Source: an uncultured Ruminococcus sp. (lineage in GTDB: Bacteria; Bacillota; Clostridia; Oscillospirales; Acutalibacteraceae). Taken from it: a DNA stretch of 5,163 nucleotides. The DNA lies in contig CACYDZ010000242.1 in assembly GCA_902773265.1 (NCBI GenBank), positions 1 to 5,163 on the forward strand, in the 5' to 3' direction. A model generated the notes under the pieces. It saw only the letters and a program-made list of their open reading frames with translations, searched no databases and was not told the DNA's origin. How positions within the stretch are numbered: the first letter of the stretch is position 1; each line of letters starts with the position of its first letter. Made by a program: the position numbers and the translations under genes. This document shows positions 1-4,931 of the stretch, piece by piece.

Positions 1-170
1 CTTTTAATTGTCATAGCTGACACTTAGCAAAGCTAAAGGCGTTGCCCAAAATCGCTATGAGCGATTTTGCTTGTCGAAAAAGGCTATACCTTTCACTTTT
101 TTTCAAAAAAGTGGCGGATTCCAAAGGCGGAGCCTTTGGGCAGGATTTTCAAGGGTGGCAGTCCTTGAAG
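1..170 (+). repeat. Dispersed hairpin-rich repeat, copy A (upstream of ppk1)
   Basis: Non-coding DNA made of successive inverted repeats. The stems are 24-28/32-36 (loop AAA), 47-56/60-69 (10 bp, loop ATG), 94-102/105-113 (CACTTTTTT type), 121-128/132-139 (CCAAAGGC, loop GGA) and 148-154/163-169 (TTCAAGG/CCTTGAA). Positions 94-155 match 4438-4498 of copy B with two substitutions and one T indel. Positions 1-20 match the reverse complement of 4710-4729 at 19 of 20 bases, so the window begins in or beside an oppositely oriented boundary motif. The left limit of the element is outside the window. The stems are not followed by clear T-runs, so these are not typical terminators. Function is unknown; a REP/MITE-like element is one possibility. 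Confidence 0.8.
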
Positions 171-217
171 AGTGTTTGCCAAAGAAAAATCTCCCACAAA
201 AATTTTAAAATGAGGTG

Positions 218-223
218 TATAAA
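218..223 (+). promoter_or_regulatory. Possible -10 box for ppk1
   Basis: TATAAA lies 31 bases before the ppk1 start codon, just after the repeat ends, which is a sensible place for a promoter. The stretch 17 bases upstream (195-200, CACAAA) is a poor -35 match, so this is a weak call. The real promoter could lie left of the window. Confidence 0.22.
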
Positions 224-239
224 TTGTATGGATGAAAGT

Positions 240-246
240 AAGGAGG
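240..246 (+). promoter_or_regulatory. ppk1 ribosome binding site
   Basis: AAGGAGG, a near-perfect Shine-Dalgarno sequence, ends 8 bases before the ATG at 255. It decides the start of ppk1 against the in-frame ATGs at 42, 210 and 228, none of which has a comparable site. Confidence 0.9.
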
Positions 247-254
247 ACGAGATT

Positions 255-2417
255 ATGGTGAGTTTGGAAAAGCGGAAGAAAAACAAAGATAATATTCCGT
301 ATAATAACCGTGAACTAAGCTGGCTTGATTTTAACTTGCGAGTGCTTGAAGAAGCGATGGAACATGAAAATCCGATTATGGAGAGAGTGAACTTTTTGTC
401 AATCACGGCGTCAAACTTAGATGAATTTTTCATGGTAAGAGTGGCAGGGGTGCTTGACCAGGTACATCAGGGACTGAAAAAACGGGATTTCAGCGGAAAC
501 ACGCCCAAAGAACTTTTTGAAAAACTTTCCGAAAAAATACACATTTTTGTCAAGAAACAGTATTCCTGTCTGAGTCGTTCCTTAATGCCTGACCTGAAAA
601 AACATAACATGATTTTTTCAGGAATTAAGACACTCACTAAGAAGCAGTTGGAATTTGTGGACAAATATTTTGAAAATACGGTATTTCCGATACTCACTCC
701 TATGGCAGTAGATACAAGCCGACCGTTTCCGCAACTGATGAATAAAAGTGTGAACATTGCGGTCAGACTGAACGGCAACGGCAAAAAAGCCAAATTTGCA
801 ATTATTCAAGTACCGTCAATGACAATTCCAAGATTTATTGAAGTGCCGTCAGACAGTGAAAAGCGTGTATTTGTCATGTTGGAAGACATCATCATGTACC
901 GTTTGCAGGAAGTTTTTGAACTGTATAAGATTATAGCGTGTTCACCGTTCCGTATTACGAGAGATTCGGATTTGGATATTGACGAAGATGCCGAAGATTT
1001 GCTTGTAGAAATTCAGAATTCCATCAAATTACGGAAAAGAGGCAAGCCTGTAAGGTTAGAGATGACCAAAGGAATTGATAAAGAACTGAGAAAATTTCTT
1101 GTGCATATGCTTGATGTAGGAGAAAAGGAAATTTATGAAGTTTCGGGAGCATTGGATTTAACTTTTCTGTCAAAGTTCTGCAAAGTAGACAACAGTGCAG
1201 AATTACATTTCAGTCCGATAGTACCTGTCAGTCCACCCGCAGATTTTTGTGGTTATGACGATATTTTCAAAGCGATACAGGAAAAAGACAGGTTGGTACA
1301 TCACCCTTATGACAGCTTTGATGCAGTGTTGGATTTTATCCGCAAGGCTGCCGAAGACCCCGATGTACTGGCAATCAAGCAGACTTTGTATAGAGTAAGC
1401 GGAAAATCTCCTGTTATTTCGGCACTGATAAAAGCGGTTGAAAAGGGAAAACAGGTAACTGTACTAGTGGAACTGAAAGCCCGTTTTGATGAAGAAAACA
1501 ATATCCACTGGGCAAAGAAACTGGAAGATGCAGGTTGTCATGTAGTATACGGACTGACAGGACTGAAAACACATTGTAAAATCTGTCTGGTAGTCAGGCG
1601 TGAACAGGACGGCATACGAAGATATCTTCATGTTGCCACAGGAAACTACAATGACATAACCGCACGCTTTTATACAGATATCGGAATGTTTACTTGTCGT
1701 GACGATTTCGGTGAAGATGCTACTGTATTATTCAATGTGTTGACAGGGTATTCCTTACCGCCTGTTTACAACAAGTTTGTTGTTGCCCCTAAAGGCATGA
1801 GAAAATTCTTTGAGGAGAAAATCACACAGGAAACCGAAAACTGTAAGAATGGTTTACCTAGTGGAATTACCGTCAAAGTCAATTCACTGGTTGACCCTAA
1901 TATTATCAAGCTGTTATATCAGGCATCAGAAGCAGGGGTAAAAATCACATTGATTATCAGAGGAATATGTTGTCTGATTCCCGCTTTGAAAGATTACAGT
2001 GAAAATATTACCGTATATAGTATTGTCGGACAGTTGTTGGAACACAGCCGTATTTTTCGGTTTGAAAACGGTGGAAATCCTGAAATCTACATGGGCAGTG
2101 CCGACTGGATGCCGAGAAACTTAGACCGCAGAGTAGAACTGGTATTCCCAGTAGAAGATGAAGATGTGAAAAAGCGTGTAGAAGAAATTCTGGAAATCAC
2201 CGTCAACGATACGGTCAATAAACGCACCCAACATTCCGATACCACCTATACGCTGGTTGATAAGCGGGGAAAGAAAAAAATCAACAGTCAGGTTGAATTT
2301 GCCAAAATGTCGAGAAAGGCATTGAAAAATGTCCAAAAAAATATTATTGCCCGAGAAATCGGAACGCCGAGATTTTCGGGCGACTTACAGAAAAAGGAGA
2401 ATGAGAGCGATGATTAA
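255..2417 (+). CDS. ppk1: Polyphosphate kinase 1 (PPK1)
   Basis: This 720-residue cytoplasmic or membrane-associated enzyme reversibly moves the terminal phosphate of ATP onto inorganic polyphosphate. The four-domain PPK1 layout is visible: N domain from about residue 15 (NRELSWLDFN, SNLDEFFMVRV), middle domain about 122-325, and two phospholipase-D-like C domains about 331-500 and 504-680. Key residues sit at a constant offset of five from E. coli PPK: the autophosphorylated histidine H440 (LKTHCK; H435), second histidine H597 (LEHSRI; H592), phosphate/Mg arginines R380 and R410, Y473 and R569. Length is close to the family norm (E. coli 688), with a charged tail of about 40 residues. The start at 255 follows the AAGGAGG site. 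The frame stays open back to 42, but those codons are repeat DNA. Its stop overlaps the phosphofructokinase start. Identity is very secure. Confidence 0.97.
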   Translation: MVSLEKRKKNKDNIPYNNRELSWLDFNLRVLEEAMEHENPIMERVNFLSITASNLDEFFMVRVAGVLDQVHQGLKKRDFSGNTPKELFEKLSEKIHIFVKKQYSCLSRSLMPDLKKHNMIFSGIKTLTKKQLEFVDKYFENTVFPILTPMAVDTSRPFPQLMNKSVNIAVRLNGNGKKAKFAIIQVPSMTIPRFIEVPSDSEKRVFVMLEDIIMYRLQEVFELYKIIACSPFRITRDSDLDIDEDAEDLLVEIQNSIKLRKRGKPVRLEMTKGIDKELRKFLVHMLDVGEKEIYEVSGALDLTFLSKFCKVDNSAELHFSPIVPVSPPADFCGYDDIFKAIQEKDRLVHHPYDSFDAVLDFIRKAAEDPDVLAIKQTLYRVSGKSPVISALIKAVEKGKQVTVLVELKARFDEENNIHWAKKLEDAGCHVVYGLTGLKTHCKICLVVRREQDGIRRYLHVATGNYNDITARFYTDIGMFTCRDDFGEDATVLFNVLTGYSLPPVYNKFVVAPKGMRKFFEEKITQETENCKNGLPSGITVKVNSLVDPNIIKLLYQASEAGVKITLIIRGICCLIPALKDYSENITVYSIVGQLLEHSRIFRFENGGNPEIYMGSADWMPRNLDRRVELVFPVEDEDVKKRVEEILEITVNDTVNKRTQHSDTTYTLVDKRGKKKINSQVEFAKMSRKALKNVQKNIIAREIGTPRFSGDLQKKENESDD
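2394..2399 (+). promoter_or_regulatory. pfkA ribosome binding site inside the ppk1 end
   Basis: AAGGAG within the last ppk1 codons lies 10 bases before the ATG at 2410 and only 1 base before the in-frame ATG at 2401. Spacing therefore favours 2410 as the start. The site lies inside translated ppk1 mRNA, which fits translational coupling. Confidence 0.75.
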
Positions 2418-3495
2418 AAGAGTAGGTTTTCTTACCAGCGGTGGCGACTGTCAGGGACTGAATGCGTCTATGAGAGCGGTTGCAAAGGCATTGTATAATC
2501 ATTACGGCGAAAAAAACCTTGAGATAATCGGTATACTCAACGGTTACAAGGGACTGATTCACGGTGATTACAAAAAGATGAAACCTGAAGATTTTTCAGG
2601 TATTCTTTTCAGAGGCGGAACAATTCTGGGAACATCAAGACAGCCGTTCAAGATGATGAGAGTAATCGAAGAAGACGGTATTGACAAAGTAGCCTGTATG
2701 AAAAAGACATACAAATATTTAAAACTGGATTGTCTTGTTATTCTTGGCGGTAACGGTTCGCAAAAGACAGCTAATTTACTCAGAGAAGAAGGCTGTAATA
2801 TAGTTTCCCTCCCGAAAACTATCGACAATGACCTTTGGGGTACAGAAAAAACTTTCGGTTTCCAGAGTGGTATCAATATTGCCACAGAGGGGCTTGATGC
2901 CATTCACACAACGGCAGAATCCCACAGCCGAATTTTTGTTGTCGAAGTCATGGGACACAAAGTTGGCTGGCTGACCTTGTATGCAGGTATTGCAGGCGGT
3001 GCAGATGTCATTCTGTTGCCCGAAATCCCCTATAATGTAGACAGCATTGCCAAAAAGATTGTTGACAGGGAAAGAAGCGGAAAACACTTTACCGTTATTG
3101 CTATGGCAGAGGGAGCTATTCCGCAGGAAGTTGCGAAAATGTCGAAGAAAGAGAAAAAGCAGGCAATCATGGCACAGCCCAACGGAACCTTTACCGAAAA
3201 ACTGGCGAAAGATATTCAAGAAAAAACAGGTCACGAAACAAGGGCAACAGTTCTGGGACATATTCAGCGTGGCGGAACAACCTGTCCTTACGACAGAGCA
3301 TTATCGACATTCTTAGGAGCAAAAGCGTGTGATTTAATCGTCAACGAACAGTACGGCAACATGGTAGCTTTACAAGGCGATAAAATTGTCCCCGTACCGC
3401 TTGCGGAAGTGGCAGGCAAGCTGAAAGTCGTACCTGTGGACTGTGATGAAATCAAATGTGCAAGAGCAGTCGGAATTTCTTTCGGTGATGAATAA
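2410..3495 (+). CDS. pfkA: 6-phosphofructokinase (PfkA superfamily, clostridial type)
   Basis: This 361-residue cytoplasmic enzyme phosphorylates fructose 6-phosphate to fructose 1,6-bisphosphate. Motifs in order are the nucleotide loop TSGGDCQGLNA (9-19), donor-site GGNGS (113-117), catalytic PKTIDND (135-141, base D138), MGHKVGWLTL (181-190), PEIPYN (204-209) and the sugar-phosphate motif GHIQRGG (283-289). In E. coli numbering, G116 equals G104, which favours ATP over pyrophosphate. K136 equals position 124, lysine in pyrophosphate enzymes but also in some ATP enzymes. N115 replaces Mg-binding D103, and H183 replaces R162. It is longer than E. coli PfkA (320) and resembles the mixed-donor group. 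The ATG at 2410 is chosen on ribosome-site spacing and overlaps ppk1 by 8 bases; an ATG at 2401 and a longer open frame are less likely. Family is secure; the phosphoryl donor is not. Confidence 0.93.
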   Translation: MIKRVGFLTSGGDCQGLNASMRAVAKALYNHYGEKNLEIIGILNGYKGLIHGDYKKMKPEDFSGILFRGGTILGTSRQPFKMMRVIEEDGIDKVACMKKTYKYLKLDCLVILGGNGSQKTANLLREEGCNIVSLPKTIDNDLWGTEKTFGFQSGINIATEGLDAIHTTAESHSRIFVVEVMGHKVGWLTLYAGIAGGADVILLPEIPYNVDSIAKKIVDRERSGKHFTVIAMAEGAIPQEVAKMSKKEKKQAIMAQPNGTFTEKLAKDIQEKTGHETRATVLGHIQRGGTTCPYDRALSTFLGAKACDLIVNEQYGNMVALQGDKIVPVPLAEVAGKLKVVPVDCDEIKCARAVGISFGDE

Positions 3496-3505
3496 TCATT
3501 TCAAG

Positions 3506-3511
3506 AAAGGA
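3506..3511 (+). promoter_or_regulatory. Ribosome binding site of the PH-domain gene
   Basis: AAAGGA in the 21-base gap after pfkA lies 5 bases before a TTG at 3517 and 14 bases before the first ATG at 3526. Spacing favours the TTG start; the ATG would be unusually distant. Confidence 0.55.
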
Positions 3512-3516
3512 TTTGA

Positions 3517-3984
3517 TTGTTTGTTATGGCAGATAAAGAACTGATGAGAGAACGCAAGAGGTGGAAATTTTTAGGATTGCCGTTTACTTTCACTACCTTT
3601 GCGGTTACAGATAAAAAGCTGATTATAGAAAAAGGTCTGTTTACTACCAATGAAGACGAAATTCTTCTGTATAAGGTACTGGATATTCAGTATTCTCGGA
3701 CGCTGGGACAGAAGATGTTCGGACTTGGCACGATAAAAGTTTTTTCGCAAGATGTATCTATGCCCGAATTGTTGATTAAGAATATCAAACATTCCAGACA
3801 GTTCAAGGAATTGCTTTCGGAACAGAGTGAACTAGAGAAGCAAAGACTGAGTGTACGGCGTGGAGAAGATATGGGTATGCACTATCATGACTTTCACCAT
3901 CACCACGATAACCATACTGACCCCGCTGACCTCGTTGACCATCATGATTTTGATGATAATTTTGATAACGATACAGAAGAATAA
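3517..3984 (+). CDS. Bacterial PH-domain (bPH2/DUF304-like) protein with His/Asp-rich tail
   Basis: A 155-residue protein of unknown role. Residues about 11-101 look like one bacterial pleckstrin-homology domain of the YdbS/YdbT type: RKRWKFLGLPFTFTTFAVT, then a strand-rich section with LLYKVLDIQY and FGLGTIKVFS, ending in an amphipathic helix near 88-108. Unlike many family members it has no transmembrane helix, so it is probably cytosolic or peripheral. Residues 121-155 form a low-complexity tail with nine histidines and ten aspartates, a possible metal-binding segment. The start is uncertain: TTG at 3517 suits the ribosome site, whereas ATG at 3526 gives a typical N-terminus (MADKE) three residues shorter. 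It begins 21 bases after pfkA with no terminator between, so it is probably co-transcribed with ppk1 and pfkA. The domain call rests on pattern recognition. Confidence 0.8.
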   Translation: MFVMADKELMRERKRWKFLGLPFTFTTFAVTDKKLIIEKGLFTTNEDEILLYKVLDIQYSRTLGQKMFGLGTIKVFSQDVSMPELLIKNIKHSRQFKELLSEQSELEKQRLSVRRGEDMGMHYHDFHHHHDNHTDPADLVDHHDFDDNFDNDTEE

Positions 3985-4006
3985 TGCTTAGAGGCAAAAA
4001 TAGTTA

Positions 4007-4035
4007 TTGACTTTTTCTGTAAATTTCGTTATCAT
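4007..4035 (+). promoter_or_regulatory. Sigma-A-type promoter for the small membrane protein gene
   Basis: TTGACT (4007-4012) and TATCAT (4030-4035) are separated by exactly 17 bases, so the -35 and -10 each have one or two mismatches to consensus. Transcription would start near 4042, giving a leader of about 40 bases before the ATG at 4084. A direct repeat GTTATCA (4028-4034 and 4039-4045, 11-base period) overlaps the -10. An 8-bp inverted repeat (4013-4020/4051-4058) brackets it. Both could be operator-like. Confidence 0.55.
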
Positions 4036-4067
4036 ATTGTTATCAGGAGAACAGAAAATTTAATATC

Positions 4068-4074
4068 AGGGAGG
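4068..4074 (+). promoter_or_regulatory. Ribosome binding site of the small membrane protein gene
   Basis: AGGGAGG ends 9 bases before the ATG at 4084. It is a strong site that argues this short frame is truly translated. Confidence 0.8.
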
Positions 4075-4083
4075 TTATTCCTT

Positions 4084-4278
4084 ATGTGTGAGAAATGCAA
4101 AAAGTTAAGAGAAGTGAATCTGAATTTCAACAACAAAATCGTACTGCTTGTATCTGTCATTACAGCGGTCACAGCGATTGTTGCTACCATTACGACACTG
4201 ATTATCATTAACGAACGCAGAAAGAAGAAAAAAGAAGAACAGGAACTGGACAATTATCTTGACTCTTCTATTCAGTAA
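4084..4278 (+). CDS. Small single-span membrane protein, function unknown
   Basis: A 64-residue protein I do not recognise as a named family. It starts with a Cys pair (MCEKC, C2 and C5) and a short polar segment. One strongly hydrophobic helix follows at about residues 19-42, rich in Ile, Val, Thr and Ala. The C-terminus is highly charged, with NERRKKKKEEQE at 43-54. The basic cluster after the helix suggests a cytoplasmic C-terminus, although the N-terminus is also positive, so topology is uncertain. There is no signal-peptidase site or lipobox. Evidence that it is real: an own promoter at 4007-4035, a strong ribosome site, a clear membrane segment, and a terminator beginning 19 bases after the stop. 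It may be made from its own promoter and also by read-through from the ppk1-pfkA-PH genes, as no terminator is seen before it. Confidence 0.75.
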   Translation: MCEKCKKLREVNLNFNNKIVLLVSVITAVTAIVATITTLIIINERRKKKKEEQELDNYLDSSIQ

Positions 4279-4297
4279 CGACAGACAATGAACAAAA

Positions 4298-4330
4298 CCG
4301 TACAGCTGGTATCCGGTTGTACGGCTTTTT
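4298..4330 (+). terminator. Intrinsic terminator closing the plus-strand gene cluster
   Basis: A 12-bp stem (4298-4309 with 4313-4324, loop TAT; CCGTACA pairs with TGTACGG and the inner part uses two G-U pairs) is followed by C and five Ts. It starts 19 bases after the stop of the small membrane protein gene. Four As precede the stem, so weak activity on the other strand is possible. Confidence 0.9.
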
Positions 4331-4406
4331 GTTGGTCAGGTTAAGGAAGTTGCTCCTGAAATCCACAGACCTTCTTGGTTCACTGCTTTTGGAATATTTA
4401 TCACAA

Positions 4407-4707
4407 GTTCAGCTTACACAATGAAAAGTTTTTTGTCCACTTTTTTCAAAAAAGTGGCGGATTCCAAAGGCAGAGCCTTTGGGCAGGATTTTAAAGGGTT
4501 GGGAACACAAACACTGTGTGGCAGCCCTTTAATGGATAAAAATTCAACCCAAATTTGCGTACGCAAATTTGGAATTGTTTTCAAAGAGTTTAAGGGCATT
4601 GCCCTTAAAAATCCCATCAGGGGCGTTGCCCCTGAACCCCACGAACTTTTTGAAAAAAGTTCGACAAAAACTTTTTCGGCTCGCTTTGCTCGGATTGTTT
4701 ATCAGAG
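4407..4707 (+). repeat. Hairpin-rich repeat, copy B
   Basis: The unit begins with GTTCAGCT and AAAAG and carries a series of perfect or near-perfect inverted repeats. These are 4437-4446/4448-4457 (10 bp), CCAAAGGC hairpin 4464-4471/4475-4482, TTAAAGGG/CCCTTTAA 4491-4498/4525-4532 enclosing ACACA/TGTGT 4505-4509/4515-4519, and the palindrome 4551-4570. They continue with TTAAGGGC hairpin 4590-4597/4601-4608, TCAGGGGC hairpin 4617-4624/4628-4635, and CGAACTTTTT 4642-4651/4654-4663. No transposase lies beside it and no convincing gene is seen. The open frame at 4421-4726 translates the repeat and shares the peptide FFKKVADSKG with the false ppk1 extension, so I treat it as fortuitous. The stretch 4331-4406 before it shows nothing. 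Confidence 0.85.
4551..4570. repeat. 20-bp perfect palindrome in copy B
   Basis: AAATTTGCGT followed directly by its own reverse complement ACGCAAATTT. With no loop it is poor as an RNA hairpin but ideal as a dimeric protein-binding site or a replication or transposition signal. The same site recurs in copy C. Confidence 0.85.
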
Positions 4708-4868
4708 GTTCAGCTGTGACAATTAAAAGTTTTGTCCACTTTTTCAAAAGTGGGCAGGGTCAAGGGGTTGGGAACACAGACACTGTGCGGCAGCCCCTTG
4801 TGGGATTTTAAAGGGCAAAGCCCTTTAATCGGCTAAAAATTCAAACAAAATTTGTGTACGCAAATTTT
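4708..4868 (+). repeat. Hairpin-rich repeat, copy C
   Basis: A second unit directly following copy B, again opening with GTTCAGCT and CAATTAAAAG. It keeps the GTCCAC...AAAAGTGG hairpin, the CAAGGGG/CCCCTTG stem (4761-4767/4794-4800) around a 26-base loop differing from copy B at two positions, and the AATTTG...CAAATT palindrome (4847-4868, one G-T mismatch). It lacks the CCAAAGGC hairpin of copies A and B. It has a TTAAAGGGC hairpin with loop AAA (4808-4816/4820-4828) inserted before the palindrome. The right limit is set at the end of the palindrome. Confidence 0.82.
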
Positions 4869-4877
4869 GACATAAAT

Positions 4878-4914
4878 AAAAGACTGTAAGCAAAATGAAT
4901 GCTTACAGTCTTTT
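4878..4914 (-). terminator. Bidirectional-looking terminator of the convergent Big_2 gene
   Basis: A perfect 14-bp stem (4878-4891 with 4901-4914; AAAAGACTGTAAGC on the plus strand) encloses a 9-base loop. Read on the minus strand it lies 17 bases after the stop of the Big_2 gene and ends in TTTTATTTATG. Read on the plus strand it ends in TTTT, so it could also stop transcripts coming through the repeats. Confidence 0.88.
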
Positions 4915-4931
4915 CGTATTCATAACAGAGT

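Noticed and set aside
94..113. Intrinsic terminator for an upstream gene
   Set aside because: The CACTTTTTT hairpin is followed by GCGGATT rather than a T-run, and its A/T-rich stem is weak; it matches the dispersed repeat instead.
170..240. Riboswitch or Pho box upstream of ppk1
   Set aside because: No recognisable aptamer core or tandem Pho-box repeats; the space between the repeat and the ribosome site is only about 70 bases.
2776..3261. 161-codon minus-strand open frame within pfkA
   Set aside because: Lies entirely opposite a clearly conserved enzyme gene; its Cys/Phe-rich translation is typical of antisense shadow.
3047..3316. 89-codon plus-strand open frame within pfkA
   Set aside because: Out of frame with the conserved PFK motifs and without a ribosome site; a shadow frame.
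4421..4726. Plus-strand open frame of 101 codons in the repeat region
   Set aside because: It translates hairpin repeat DNA, has no ribosome site, and shares its peptide with the false ppk1 extension, as expected of a repeat read in the same frame.
4544..4811. Further open frames on both strands across copies B and C
   Set aside because: They arise because palindromic repeats keep both strands open; no ribosome sites or protein-like composition.
4407..4868. CRISPR array
   Set aside because: Repeated units are long, unequal and contiguous, with no regular short repeat and unique spacer pattern, and no cas gene nearby.
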